Position numbers and translations under genes: made by a program
Shown here: positions 11,644-24,511 of the stretch, piece by piece
How positions within the stretch are numbered: position 1 is the stretch's first letter
How the letters are laid out: every line of letters begins with the position of its first letter
Notes under the pieces: generated by a model
The model's input: the letters and a program-made list of their open reading frames with translations, nothing else
Told to the model about the DNA's origin: nothing
The model's database searches: none
NCBI GenBank assembly: GCA_949752795.1
Contig: OX457057.1
Location: 103,815,513-103,879,512, forward strand
Direction of reading: 5' to 3'
Length of the DNA stretch: 64,000 nucleotides
Source of the DNA: Hyperoodon ampullatus
Taxonomy: Eukaryota > Chordata > Mammalia > Artiodactyla > Ziphiidae

Positions 11644-11843
11644 TCTTTTTTTTTTTTTTTGTTTTTCTCGGTACTTGGGCCTCTCCCGCAGCGGAGCACA
11701 GGCTCCGGACGCGCAGGCTCAGCGGCCATGGCTCACGGGCCTAGCCGCTCCGCGGCATGTGGGACCCTCCCAGACCAGGGCACGAACCTGTGTCCCCTGC
11801 ATCGGAAGGCGGACTCTCAACCACTGCGCCACCAGGGAAGCCC
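11644..11843 (-). mobile_element. Short-form CHR SINE
   Basis: Minus-strand copy with duplication gtctgttcctttt (11631-11643 and 11844-11856), in the same old L1. Confidence 0.9.
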
Positions 11844-12577
11844 TGTCTGTTCCTTTTTTGATGGCGTCCTTTGAAGTACAAAAGTTTTAAGTTTTGATGA
11901 ATTCCAGTTTATTTTTTCTTTTGTTGCTTGAGCTTTTGGTGTCATATCTAAGAAGCCATTGCCTAATTCAGAGTCACAAAGATCCACTCCTATGTTTTCT
12001 TCTAAGAGTTTTATAGTTTTAGTGCATATATTTAGGTCTTTGATTCTTTTTTTTCCTTCTTTGGTCTATTTTGAGTTAATTTTGTTACATGGTGTGATAT
12101 AGGGATCCAGCCTCTTCTGCATATGGATATCCAGTTGTCCCAATACCATTTGTTGAAAAGACTGTTCTTTCCCCCATTGAATTATCTTGGCACCCTTTTG
12201 GAAAACCAATTAACCATAAATGTCAGAGTTTATTTCTGAATTCTCGATTCTGTTTCATGGATCTATATGTCTAGCCTTATGCCAGTACCACACTGTTTTA
12301 ATTACCATTGCTTTAGGATCAGTTTCTCAATTTCTGCCAAAAAAAAAAAAAGGGCAGATGGGGTTTGGGGAATATTGTCATCTTAACAGTACAAAGTCTT
12401 CCAATTCATGAACATGGGATATCATTTCATTTATTTAGTACTTTCTTTTAGGACTTTTAAAATTACTTTCAACAGCATTTTATGATTTTTATCGTGCAAG
12501 TCTTATGTTTCTTTAATTAAATTTAGTCCTAAGTATTTTACTTTTTTTGATGTTCTTGTAGATGGACTTGTTTTCTT

Positions 12578-13102
12578 TTTTTTTTCTTTTTTTTAAACAT
12601 CTTTATTGGAGTATAATTGCTTTACAATGGTGTGTTAGTTTCTGCTTTATAACAAAGTGAATCATCTATACATATACATATATCCCCATATCTCCTCCCT
12701 CTTGTGTCTCCCTCCCACCCTCCCTATCCCACCCCTCTAGGTGGTCACAAAGCACCAGGCTGATCTCCCTGTGCTATGCACCTGCTTCCCACTAGCTATC
12801 TATTTTACATTTGGTGGTATATATAAATCCATGCCACTCTCTCACTTCGTCCCAGCTTACCCTTCCCCCTCCCTGTGTCCTCAAGTCCATTCTCTACATC
12901 TGCATCTTTATTCCTGTCCTGCCCCTCGGTTCTTTATAACCATTTTTTTTTTTTATTACTCAGCCATAAAAAGAAACGAAATTGAGTTATCTGTAGTGAG
13001 GTGGATGGACCTACAGTCTGTCATACAGAGTGAAGTAAGTCAGAAAGAGAAAAACAAATACCGTATGCTAACACATATATGTGGAATCTAAAAAAAGAAA
13101 AT
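12578..13102 (-). mobile_element. Young L1 with 5' inversion (twin priming)
   Basis: 12578-about 12941 is a minus-strand L1 3' end (poly(T), then gagtataattgctttac). From about 12945 the sequence is upstream L1 in plus orientation (ttactcagccataaaaag ... gtggaatctaaaaaa). The whole is bracketed by one duplication, gacttgttttctt (12565-12577 and 13103-13115), so both halves came in one event. Confidence 0.85.
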
Positions 13103-13189
13103 GACTTGTTTTCTTAATTTTTTCTTTTTTGAAAAATAGTTTTAAAAGATGCTGAGAGTTCAACCCAGATGAAGACTGAGAATAAGTGT

Positions 13190-13585
13190 ATGAATTTATT
13201 TTTTTAATTAATTTTTGTTGGAGTGTGGTTGCTTTGCAATATTGTGCTGGTTTCTGCTGTGCAGCAGGGTGAATCAGTTATACATATACATATATCCCCT
13301 CTTTTTTAGATTTCCTTCCCATTTAGGTCACCACGGAGCATTGAGTAGAGTTCCCTGTGTTGTGCGGTAGGTTCTCATCAGTTGTCTGTTTTATATATGG
13401 TAGTGTATATATGTCAATCTCAATCTCCCAGTTCATCTCACCCCCCCTTCCCCCCTTGGTATCCATACATTTGTTCTCTACATCTGTGTCTCTATTTCTG
13501 CTTTGCAAATAAGTTCATCTGTACCATTTTTCTAGATTCCACATATAGGTGATATTATATGATATTTGTTTTAGGTGTCTGGATT
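13190..13585 (-). mobile_element. L1 3' end fragment, minus strand
   Basis: Starts in a T-rich tract, then ttgttggagtgtggttgctttg ... gattccacatataggtgatat. It is a truncated L1 copy about 75 bp after the inverted L1. Confidence 0.75.
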
Positions 13586-13619
13586 TAAATAAAAGATAGT
13601 GATTCCTTTTTTCAAAAAA

Positions 13620-13930
13620 AATTTTTTTGATGGGTGTAAAATGGCATCTCACTGTTTTTCTAATTTTCACTTCCAGGATTATTAATGAGGTTGTGCATCT
13701 TTTCTTATTTTTCTTGGTCGTTGAGGTATCCCCCTCTATGAATGCTATACATATCCTTTGCTTGTTTTTCTAGTTGGCCTCTTGATTTATTTTTATTGAT
13801 GTTATTATAGTCTTTCTTATAGTCTTCAATTCTAATTCTTGGTCAGCTGTATGAATTGCAAAAATTTTCTCCCAGTCTGTGGTTTATCTTTTCACTTTGT
13901 TCTATGGTGACTTTTGTTATGTGGTGCATT
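13620..13930 (-). mobile_element. Old L1 continuation
   Basis: Diverged L1 phrases (tgatgggtgtaaaatggcatctc, attaatgaggttgtgcatc, ttctcccagtctgtgg). Confidence 0.6.
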
Positions 13931-13934
13931 TGTT

Positions 13935-14275
13935 TTTTAATACTCCTGTAACAATATACCACAAACTTAGTGGCTTAAAACAACAAATTTGTTATAGCCT
14001 GGAGGACAGAAGTCCAAAACGTCTTTCACTGAGCTAAAATCAACATGTCAGCAGGGCTGCATTCTTTCTTTAGGCTCTAAGAGAGAATCAGTTTCCTCGC
14101 CTTTTCTGGCTTCTAAAGCCCACCTACATCCCTTGGCTTGTAGACCCTTCTTCCATCTTCAAAGCCAGCCACATATAATCTTCAAATCTCTCCCTAACTT
14201 TGACACTCCTGTATCCCTCTTATACGGACTTTGGGTCAGCCCAATCTATTAAATAGTCCACTTTCCTTACTAATG
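13935..14275 (+). repeat. Ancient interspersed repeat, copy C
   Basis: tactcctgtaacaatatacc, acagaagtccaaaa, cagcagggctgcattc and cttggcttgtag match copies A and B. Confidence 0.7.
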
Positions 14276-14559
14276 TGCTCTGCCGTCTTTATCATATAGC
14301 AAGCTTTAATAAATGCATGGGTTTGTTTCTGGGCTTGTTACTCTCTTCTTTCAATTATTTACTCCCTTACTTTTCAAAGTTGTGGTTCATGGACCAGCAG
14401 CATCAATACCACCTCGTAGCTTGTTGGGAATGTAGAATCTCAAGCCTCATCCCAGACCTTCTCAGTTGGGATCTGTGATTAACAAGATCCCCAGAGGATT
14501 CCTGGGAGCCTGAAAGTTTGAGAAGCACTAGTCCCTCCCATGCTTTTGAAATCTTAATT

Positions 14560-15110
14560 ACTATAGTCTTATTTCAAGTACTGATGTTTGATAAGTCAAG
14601 TGCCCCTCTGTTCTTCATGTTGAATTCATAGTTTAATTTGGGGAGGATTGGAAATTTTATAATAATCGAAGTCAATTCATAAACTTTTTATATTTCACTT
14701 ATTTAGGTCTTATGTTTTTCAATACACTCTGGTAATTTTATCCAGAGAGATTTTGCATATCCTTTTTGTGGGTTTTATTCCTAAGAAATTTCAGGTTTTG
14801 TTGTTATGGAAAATGCTGTTTTCTAATTGTTGTAGGTATATTGGAATGTGATCTGTATTTGCATATTGATCTCACAACTTTGCAGAACATTTTAAAATTA
14901 ATGCTAATAGTGTTTCTAAAGATTCTTCTGTTTTTTCTTTTTTGTAGATAATAATATTGCCTGTGAAAAATATTAGCTTTGTTTCTTGTCTTTTCAACTT
15001 TTGTTTATTTTCCTTTTGTTAATCCACTAGCTAGGATTTCCAATATAATGTTGAGTAGAAGTAGTGAAGCAGTGATGGTCTCGACCCTGAACTTAAAGGA
15101 GATCATTTAA
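14560..15110 (-). mobile_element. Old L1 ORF2-derived sequence, minus strand
   Basis: AT-rich L1 phrases (cctaagaaatttcag, aatataatgttgagtagaagtagt); too decayed to translate. Confidence 0.55.
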
Positions 15111-15664
15111 ATCTTCAACATTAAATTAGATGTTTGCAGTTGATTTTTGATGGAATATACTTAAAAGGTTAAGGAAATGTTCTTCATTTTCCAGTTTGCT
15201 AAGATTTTTTTTCTAAAATTATAAATGACTTTCAAATTTTATCAAGTGCTTTTTATGCATCTACCAAACTGCCCAGTAAGCGTATAAAAAGGACTACAAG
15301 GGAATCCCCCCAAATGGCAATTATGTTGGAGTGGAGAGGTTCTAAGCCATTGCTCTCATCTACTTTCCTGTTTGTAATACTGTTATAATACATTTTTTCC
15401 TTATTTTAAATACTGGTTCTTCAGGGGATCCAGCGGTAGTGGTGCAGGACCCAAATGAAATATATCTTTCTGTTCCTTTTCAGGAGACTCAGGTGTTTCA
15501 GTGGTGTTAAGGGGAGAATGGCCATAAAAGTTCACATCATACAAGTACTCACATATTCAAAAAGTATTTGAGCACGTATTATATGCCAGCTAGAAGCAAG
15601 GATAAAAAAATTCCCGAATAAGATTGGGCTCTTTCCTCAGAGAGTGAGCATTGTGTGGAGTCTA

Positions 15665-15790
15665 AAAGTCCTAGAGTCAGGTTAATTTTTACAAGCAGTT
15701 AGTCTTGAGTAAATTACTTACTTAAGCTCTTTGAGCTTCAGTTATCTTATTTGTGAAATGGAAATAATAATAGAACATTCTAATCGATTT
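15665..15790 (+). repeat. MIR SINE
   Basis: Diverged core (cttgagtaaattacttac, tgtgaaatggaaataataat). A further MIR 3' piece lies at 16290-16375 (gcaagcgctcaatcaatg). Confidence 0.7.
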
Positions 15791-16418
15791 TGCAATGATT
15801 AAGATGCTTTGGGCTACAAGTAATTCAATTTAAACAATAAGGAAAATATATCTCCTCACATAAAAAGAAGTCCTGATACTTCTGGTTTGGTTACCTCAGT
15901 AATCAATGACACCATCAAAGACTCAATTACTTTCCATTTCTTGGTTCTGACATCTTCTTGATGTCTCCTTGTTCTCAAGCTAATTTCCCTCCTAGCTGCA
16001 AATGATTGCCAAAGTTTCTGGCATCCAGAAATTATTGAGAAGCATGTCCTTTTCTCCCACTCAGTAGACTTCTCTTCATTCCTCATGGCCAGAATTTTAT
16101 TCCACGTCTATGCTGAAACCAATCACTCTAAGAGAAATGGGATCACAATAATTGGTTTAGGCCAATTGGGATATAGCTTTCCTTGAGTTACTTGGAAGAA
16201 TGGTAGACACTCAAATGAAATTAGGGCTCTGCCAGCCATGAAGAAGGGAAGGGGTGGTTTGGTAGCTAAGAGGTACGGGGCTGTTGTCAATTTGTAATGA
16301 GATCATTTGTGTAAAGCTCTTGGAATGGCACCTGGTGCATAGCAAGCGCTCAATCAATGTTAGCTGTTAATATTTCTCATGTACTTCACAATTACATTAT
16401 CAATCTAGGCAAGTTTTT

Positions 16419-16697
16419 TTCTTTTTAATTTATTTTTGGCTGCATTGGGTCCTTGTTGCTGCGTGCGGGCTTTCTTTAGTTTCAGCGAGCGGGGGCTACT
16501 CTTTGTTGTGGTGTGTGGGCTTCTCATTGTGGTGGCTTCTCTTGTGGAGCACGGGCTCTAGGTGTGTGGGCTTCAGTAGCTGTGGCGCGTGGGCTTAGTT
16601 GCTCCGCAGCATGTGGGATCTTCCCGGACCAGGGCTCAAACCCATGTCCCCTGCATTGGCAGGTGGATTCTTAACCACTGCACCACCAGGGAAGTCC
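16419..16697 (-). mobile_element. Long-form CHR SINE
   Basis: Minus-strand copy with the ggctgcattgggtc 3' part and the accagggaagtccc head. An imperfect flanking repeat lies at about 16405-16418 and 16698-16710. Confidence 0.88.
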
Positions 16698-18552
16698 CTG
16701 GGTAGTTTTTAAAAATTGTACTTTTCTCATGATGTCGAATGACAGATGTAAACAAAGTGGCCATAGGAGCACAAAGGATTCCCTAACCTGGTATGGAGAG
16801 AGGAATTGAAGGATGAGGAGGGGTAGAGTGTCCATCAGGAAAGTCTTCTCAGAGAGATGCCTTTGAGATGAGTCTTGAAAGACAAATAGGAATAAACAGA
16901 TTAAAAAGGGAAGGTGGAGATAGAGTGGGCATGGGACTGGGGTAGAGACTTACCTGTCCTCCATGCACTTGGAAGTGCCTGGGAAGGAGGAGGCTGAGAA
17001 AACCTTTGTAGCTGGGTGTGCCCTGAGGGCAGAGTGATGTCAAGACCTTAAATGCCTTAGACAAATTGATCTTGAGTACATGTCCGAGTTTATTATCTTG
17101 CTAGCAAAGAAACCAGCAAGGAGACTGAAGAGTGTGCTGGTTCAGAGAGAAGTTATACAGTTGAGAAAAAGAATCTTGCACAGTAGCCAGTTTTGAAAGT
17201 GTGAAGAATGGCAAGGTCATTTCACAAGGTCATAACAATATCAAGTGCACATTGGTTGTACCAAAGGACAGTTGTAGTAGGACAGTCTAAGATGCAGGTG
17301 TGTTGACTGTCAGTCAAAAGAGAAAAATAAACAACACAACAAAAAGCCCTGGCACATTTAGGAAGCAAATGATAAGGGTCCATTTCTCTCCGTATTTGGA
17401 ATAGCCAGGTTGCATCCCCAGCAGTGGTGTTTTATGGGGTCAGCTGACAGGTAAGCAGGAAATAGAGTCGATTATTCAGGGGGCTGAGCAGAAGCCGGAG
17501 TGTGAGGGGAAGGCCAAAGTGGGACTTCCAGTTCTGGTTGTAAACAGTCATCCCTGATGATTTGTTTCATTCAGGCCACAAAGATGCAAAATACAGTTTG
17601 TCTGCTGCTTGGTTTTGGATTACATTCCCCGCCCCACCTCCCCTGTTAGTAATAAAAAACAGACTGGGCAATGCTGGGGCAGGGGGAGGGGTGGTTTGAA
17701 ATTTATTCTGCGAGTTGGAGGGAACCACTGCCGGGTTGCAAGGCTCACTCTGTGGGATCTAGGCCCCTCCTCTGGGGCCTAGGAAGTCCGACCATCACAC
17801 CCAGAAGGAAGAGAAAGGAAGACAAGCAGTAAGCCCAGTGGTGCAGTTGTTTTCATTTTGAGAAGGCAATCTATCCGTGCCTTTAGACATCTGCCTGAAG
17901 AGCTCTGATGGGCTGAAACTGTCTTTCAATAAGAACCTGCAAGTAACAACTCTATCTTAAATAACAACTCTATCTTAAATAACCAGTTTTGTCAAGTCCT
18001 TGGCCTACCCCCTCCAGAATTAGTAACTGCAGGTTGCTCGCCGATTCTCAGCAGTCCAGCCTCTCTCCAAAGGCAGCAGCAGACAGAAAGCACCTGACTT
18101 CAGCAGCATCTACCTGAGGTCGCCTTTGCTCTAGACCAGAAAGGGCAGCTTCTTCTGAATGCTTTCCAAGAAGGGATGTCCTGCTATGACAGAATGTTCG
18201 AACTCTGCTATGCCCAGAGGATATAAAGCAACTAATATGTTTGAGAAGCAGTCATCAACGGAAGGAAAGTAAATAATTTTGTACTGCCTTGGTTGGCTGG
18301 AAGTTGAGAAGGGAGTAAGAATGCCCTCCTGGCCTTCCATGAAGCTGTGGGCCTTGGCCAGCCCTCTGTCCCCTGCTCTGCTGTGTCTTAGGTTCTCATA
18401 GCCTGACACACATCAGCTGCCCCTCTGAGCTCCTGGAGGCCACCGTCCTCAGTGAAAAAGGCCCCGCTGGGGTGGTGACCAGGGACTTGGATGGCAAGGC
18501 CTGGGGAAGGACTCTTTCCTCCCACCCTTCCTTCACCCCTCAAATCTATATC
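16698..18552. other. Gene-free interval
   Basis: Mostly unique sequence with old-repeat debris at its start. Short ORFs show no recognisable domain. Confidence 0.6.
17943..17985. repeat. Short tandem duplication
   Basis: taacaactctatcttaaa occurs twice in succession, an 18-20 bp direct duplication in otherwise unique sequence. Confidence 0.85.
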
Positions 18553-18759
18553 TTTTTTATTTTTTTGCGGTATGCGGGCCTCTCACTGTTGTGGCCTCTC
18601 CCGTTGTGGAGCACAGGCTCCGGACACGCAGGCTCAGCGGCCATGGCTCACAGGCCCAGCCGCTCCGCAGCATGTGGGATCTTCCCGGACCGGGGCACGA
18701 ACCCGTGTCCCCTGCATCGGCAGGCGGACTCTCAACCACTGCCCCATCAGGGAAGCCCC
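18553..18759 (-). mobile_element. Short-form CHR SINE
   Basis: Minus-strand copy running from T-rich sequence through gcggtatgcgggcc to cagggaagcccc. No clean duplication seen. Confidence 0.9.
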
Positions 18760-18877
18760 AAGGTATCATTTATTAATTAAATGAGTCCTTATTAAATAGC
18801 TTTTTGTGTGCCCAATGTGGACCACGTGCTTGAGAAATATACAATTCATTCATACACAAAGCTTAAGATGACTATTC

Positions 18878-19093
18878 TTTTTTTTTTTTTTTTTTTTTTT
18901 GCGGTACGCGGGCCTCTCACTATTGTGGCCTCTCCTGTTGCAGAGCACAGGCTCCGGACGCGCAGGCTCAGCGGCCATGGCTCACAGGCCCAGCCGCTCC
19001 GCAGCAAGGTGGGAAGTTCCCAGACCGGGGCACGAACCTGTGTCCCCTGCATCAGCAGGCGGACTCTCAACCACTGCGCCACCAGGGAAGCCC
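18878..19093 (-). mobile_element. Short-form CHR SINE
   Basis: Minus-strand copy with a 23-base T run, 120 bp from the previous SINE. Slightly divergent around 19005-19020 (aaggtgggaagttccc). Confidence 0.92.
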
Positions 19094-21613
19094 AAATCTG
19101 TATTTTTTGACCAAAAGGTCAGAGTAGGAAAGGAAGATTAGAAGAAAGTAAACTGTGTGGCCGAGAAGTCAAAACCATCCTCCTGGGATGCCCCATTTCC
19201 TGCATCTCCTTCTTACATCTATCCCTTGGGCAACAGCAGACTCCTTGTGGCAGTCCACACAACCTGTCACTTCTCTCCTCTGGGTCTCTGTCCATGCTGG
19301 TCCCTTGGACCTTCAATCTTCTGCTGACACTATTATGAAAGCTGGAACAGGTGGTCCTCCCAGGTGCCATAGCATCCTGAATTTCCTTCACACGAAACAC
19401 TTACCGCTCTGTGCGGAAATTACTGACAACCTGTTTCGTCCACCAAGCTGTGACCCTGTCAAGGGCAAGGATAAGTCTTTGGCATGTTGGTGTTCTGATA
19501 CCCATTGTGGTGCCTGCACAAAGCAGGCCCTTAAAAGCCTTAGAGTAATCGGACGTGAGCAGGAGGGCGCTGACTCCGCTGCCAGGGCTCCCCTAGTGGC
19601 CCGGCCTGGCCCACCTGGCTGCTGCTACAGGCCTGCAGCTGGGCTGGGACCGCAGACCCAAGCCTGAGGCCAGGTTCAGAGGGCAGAGCTCGGCCTTTCC
19701 CTCCTTATTCTGCTGCTGAAGAGCAACATAAAAAAAGACTCTCTCTCTCTCCAAAGTTCCGACTACAAATGCTGGGGCAAAGCTCTCATTTCGCCTATTT
19801 TTGGGGGTTTTCTGCATCAGCCCCTCAAGATGCCACTTGGGAGAAGTAGCACTCTTCAGATTCCTGAACACAAAAGACTCTTTCCAGCCTTGGGCATGGC
19901 TCTGCTCTGGGTGGTGTATTGATTTGAACTCCTTTAGCAAATTATACCTCCCAGAGGCCTGCAGACTCGCAGCCAGGAGTGATTTCTCTGGGGGAAAGAA
20001 AGCACCTTACAGAGTAAATAGGGAGGCTGTGTTCCCTGAGCAAAAAGACACTTTTATGAACAGCTAGTGTTTTATTCTGTCAAGGCAATAAAAGCCTCTG
20101 TATCCAAAAGAGCTCAAAGGGGAGGAAAAAGTAACCCTGAACTCAAGAAAGAAACACAAAATCTCTAAAGTCTATAGATCCTGGTTATCTCCCAAGCCAG
20201 CTCCAGTCCCAAGCAGAGCCAAATGTGGAGGTCACCTCCATTGCTTCTCTTATTGCTGGCTGCATGCTTTCTATGACTATGGAAAGGTCCAACCTGTGGG
20301 CTTCTCCCCATCCCTCACTCCTTCCTTTCCAGCTGTCGTCTCCCTCCCTTTTCCTCTCCACTTACTCTTTCTTTATATTTATAATCTTTCCCTCTTTCTC
20401 TCTTAAGCTTGTGCATATGCACACATGTGCACATGCATGCACGCACACACACACACACACACACACAGCTTCCCTGTGACATGCCCTCACATCACATTTG
20501 CGTCTCCTCCACCCTGCCCAGCCCACATAGTCTCTGGACTCCAAATCATCCTCCCCCATCACACAATCCCCAAGCCCTATCTTCTCACACCCAGTGTGAA
20601 TTCCTGTTCAGTTCAACTTACATTTATCTCAGTAGTTACTAAGCACCTACTATATATAAGGCCCTGGCCTAAGGGCTGAGGTTACGAAGATGAATAAGAT
20701 GTTTGAGTTTATTTGGGAAGATATAGGTAGACAAATGCTTTGGGTGCACTAGGTAAGTTATAAGATAGAGATGTTCACAGATCTTGAGTGTCCAGAGTGG
20801 TTGCCTATCCTGGGAGTTAAGCGAAGGCTTCCAGGAGAAAGTGATACCAGGTGAAGAAAGATGGGAAGGAAATTCCAGAAAGAGGCGGCAACATAAGCAA
20901 AGGCACAGAACCAGGAAACTATGTGGCTTATGAGAGGAGCCACCAGGGAGCAGTTACATGGGATGCGACAGGAGATGAGTCTGATGAAGTACTAGGAGAA
21001 GGTCCTAGAAGGCCCTTGAAGCCAGGCTAAGGGCTTAGTCTCTGGTATACAAGCTGGGTAATGTATGAATGGTTTCAAGTGAGGAAATCACAAGACCTTC
21101 ATTGGCTTCAGAGTGGAGGATGGACCCACGAGTGGCCAGGCTGGAGGCAGGGAGCATTGCGAGGGACGTCTGTGCTACACCAGTTCAGAAACGATGGGGG
21201 TGTGGGTGAGGCGGGGGGTGGTAGCGATAGGGAAAAAGTGGTAAATTTGAGATATAAGTGGTTTAGAAAAAAGTCATCACTATTTGGTGGTTCCCTGCAG
21301 TGAGGAGTAAGCAAGACAGAGTGCAGGGTGATTCCAAGGATTCTGGCCTAAGTCTCTGGGGAAGCAGTGCCTTCAGTGGCACATGGATGATCAGGGGTAA
21401 AGTCCTGATTTCCAGGGCAAGAGTAAGACTGTTAGAAGCTCTAAGCACTAAAAAGATTGTGTCGTCCTCCCCATGTATATATCAAAATAAAATCAATGCT
21501 AACTTGTAATTGTAATAAAGGCCAACAGAATTTTGATTTTCCCCAAGATATCATCAATTTAAATATCAGTGTTTTAATATACGTATACATATACATGCAT
21601 ACACCCATATATA
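19094..21613. other. Gene-free interval
   Basis: Contains a 170-aa ORF (19155-19667) with no recognisable domain, a CA repeat and an old repeat at about 20660-21440. Nothing further supported. Confidence 0.6.
20441..20467. repeat. (CA)n microsatellite
   Basis: About 13 CA units preceded by an impure CA/TG stretch from about 20413. Confidence 0.95.
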
Positions 21614-21625
21614 CTTTTATTATTA

Positions 21626-21962
21626 TTTTTTATTTATTTATGACTGCATTGGGTCTGTTGCTGTGCACGGGCTTTCTCTAGGTGCGGCGAGCAGGGGCTA
21701 CTCTTCGTTGTGGTGCACGGGCTTCTCATTGCGGTGGCTTCTCTTGTTGTCGAGCACAGGCTCTAGGTGCGTGGGCCTCAGTAGTTGTGGTGCGCGAGCT
21801 CAGTAGTTGTGGCTCGCGGGCTCTAGAGCGCAGGCTCCATAGTTGTGGCACACGGGATTAGTTGTTCCGTGGCATGTGAGATATTCCCGGACCAGGGCTC
21901 GAACCTGTGTCCCCCTACATTGGCAGGCAGATTCTGAACCACTGCGTCACCAGGGAAGCCCC
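21626..21962 (-). mobile_element. Long-form CHR SINE
   Basis: Minus-strand copy with duplication cttttattatta (21614-21625 and 21972-21983). About 9 bp of extra sequence lie at the head side. Confidence 0.88.
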
Positions 21963-21983
21963 TGTGTATCCTTTTATTATTAC

Positions 21984-22926
21984 TTTATTTCTTCACAACA
22001 CTTTGGCTCCATGGTACCCCGGGCACCTGTTGTGTTTGCCTGCTGCTGTGGCAGTGGTTGGTGGCGTTCAGGGGACCCGAGGGAGTGAAGAGGCAGCGTC
22101 ACCCAGGACTCCAAGGAGGAGGGAAGGAGACAGGGAAGAGGATCTGAGGAGGAAGGGAAGTCTGGGTTTAGGGGAAGAAATGTGATTACACATATAGACT
22201 CAGGGGGGAAAACAAGAAAGGAGGGTGAGAGTGAAAATACCAGTGAAAGAGGAGGAGTGACTGGGGAACAGCCTCCAGGTGACAGGAAGTGGGAGTTGAA
22301 GAGCCTGGAAGCGGATAGGCCTGTGACAGAAAGGACCCTCCCTCAGCCTTGGAGGCTGGAGGAAGGGGGGATGCAGGTGTGGAGAGATATGAAGGTGGGG
22401 TGGGAAGCTGGTGGCCTCCAAGGTCTCAGGGAAGGAGACATGGTGAGGATGGGATTTAGCGGCCTTGGGGACAGTGAAAGGCTTGGCACTGGGATTGAAA
22501 GAGACAGCAGCTCATCTTCCACCTTTCCTCAGCTCCCCCCACCCCTTCTCCGGCAGCCCCTAGTCCTGCCTCCTCGTCCCCTCACTGTTTCCTCCCTACC
22601 AGACCCACCATCAACAACAGCTTACCCAGGAGGTCAAACCTGGGACAAAGGTGATGGCTGAGGGGGCCACTGTGGAGACAAAATGTCACACCCCCTCAAC
22701 AGGGATCTCCCCACCCTTCCCTCTGCTCTGGCCCTGCCTCATTGTGAATTCTCATCCAGTTTCATATCCCTGGGCCTCCTTATGAGGTTCCCTCACCAAA
22801 TGTGTACTTGTATGTCTTCTTTGCACCTTTCCCTCAAACTGGATTAGTTCTATTATAAGCTGAGTGCAATTTTCAAATACATATTTCATCGATTTCTGTC
22901 TGCTCAGATCTATTGAGCCAGGATAT

Positions 22927-22964
<38 letters not shown>

Positions 22965-24010
22965 TGGGAATCCCTAGGCATAGTTCCAAAGAGCTCTCCC
23001 CATGCTCAAAAATTTTTTGAAGTTTCATAGTATGTCTTTTAAACTTATTGGAATATTGTATTCTCCTCTGTAATATATTTATTTTTGATATCATATAAAT
23101 ACATTTAAAAACATGTACTGGCAAATATAATTGGCATTCCAAGAAGACATTCCATGTTTGTCCTGTGGCTACTTATACTCCTTGGGGCACGGCTGAACAT
23201 TCCTAGGGGCACCTGTATCTTGTCTGAGAAACAGATCTATAAATTATTGCTTTCTTCTTTCTTATTTGCAAGCCCACCAGTTCACTATCAACAGTATAGC
23301 TGATGTGTTCACGTTTGATTTAGGTGTTATTTAATTGCACTGGATGGATAGAATGTTAGCAATTGCAGGAATCATAAAGTACTGTTGGTCCATATGGAGC
23401 CCAGAGAGGGTAATGACTGGTCTGAGTTCCCAGAGCAAGTTGGGGGTACTGTTGGGGCTTGTCCCCAGGTGTCAACTCTCAGTCAGGACTCTCCATTCTT
23501 CCATATCTTTCTATATCCTTTGGTGTTTTTGAAGACCCCATCTATTTCTAAAATTATATAATTCTAAATAAGGGTACAGAAGTTAACTCTTGTGTACTCT
23601 TCACGATACCTTCTCTTCCTGAATCCATTACTCCTTATCATTCACCTTTGTCTGTAGACTCCAAGCAGCTTTATATCTTCCCTTCAAGACTGCATTTAGG
23701 TCCTAGACAAATTGAACTAATTAATAACCCAAATAAATCTAATCATTTTTATATATGATTATTTGTTGGTGGTGGGATTTGCACTAGTAGTTCAGATACC
23801 ATTTTTAGTAAGATACACTCTTCCTCCAAAACCTGCAGTGGCTCCCCATTACCTATGGCATCAAAGCCTTTTCCCCCTCCTTCACCTGCTCTGGGATTCA
23901 GGGATTCAGGCTGGGCATGTTGTGTGATACTGCAGAGGACAGGTCAGGCCCTATTTGGCCCTTGCCACATGATTTGAAGACTAAAACAAATAGGGTGTTG
24001 CCAACGAGTG
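21984..24010. other. Gene-free interval
   Basis: A purine-rich stretch at 22080-22450 followed by a C-rich one to about 22620 keeps a 159-aa ORF open (22182-22661) without a recognisable domain. CA repeat at 22926. Otherwise nothing identified. Confidence 0.55.
22926..22963. repeat. (CA)n microsatellite
   Basis: About 18 CA units, the longest of the three in the window. Confidence 0.95.
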
Positions 24011-24025
24011 AAGAAGTACTTGTTC

Positions 24026-24511
24026 TCCATCAACCAATGAATGGATAAAGGAGATGTGGTATATATATTCAATGGAATACTACACAGTCATAAAAAAGCA
24101 TAAAATTTTGCTATTTGCAGTAGCATGGATGGACTTGGAGGGCATTATGCTAAGTGAAATAAGTCAGAGAAACACAAATACTGTATGATATCACACGTGG
24201 CATCTAAAAAATACTAAAACTAGTGAAAATAATGAAAAAGAAGCAGACTCACAGATATAGAGAACAAACCAGTGGTTACCAGTGGGGAGGGGGAAGGGGG
24301 GAAGGGTAATATAGGGGTAGGGGAGTGAGAGGTACAAACTATTAGGTATAAAATAAGCTACAAGTATATACTGTACAACACAGGGAATATAGCCAATATT
24401 TTATAATAACTACAAATGGAGTACAACCTTTAAAAATTGTGAATCACTAAATTGTATACCTGTAACTGACATAGTATTGTACAGCAACTATACTTCAATT
24501 AAAAAAGAAAA
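24026..24511 (+). mobile_element. L1 3' end fragment, plus strand
   Basis: About 486 bp ending caactatacttcaattaaaa. Flanking repeats aagaagtacttgttc (24011-24025) and aagaagtgcttgttc (24512-24526), 14 of 15 identical. Confidence 0.88.

Larger units (their letters stand above)
10330..12564 (-). mobile_element. Old L1, minus strand, heavily interrupted
   Basis: Diverged L1 3' region (tgtggtattccattg, gtttggtttgcatttcc, gccattgcctaattc and similar). It hosts the KRAB chimera and SINEs at 11312 and 11644. Similar old L1 sequence reappears after the young L1, at about 13620-13930 and 14560-15110. Confidence 0.7.

Noticed and set aside
18472..19141. Several ORFs of 60-100 aa with shared motifs such as GPLTVVASP and [15 protein letters not shown]
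   Set aside because: They are translations of CHR SINEs and recur at every SINE in the window (also 11248, 28150, 30666, 34084); not protein genes.
22182..22661. 159-aa plus-strand ORF
   Set aside because: Open because of purine-rich composition; no recognisable domain and low-complexity at the end.
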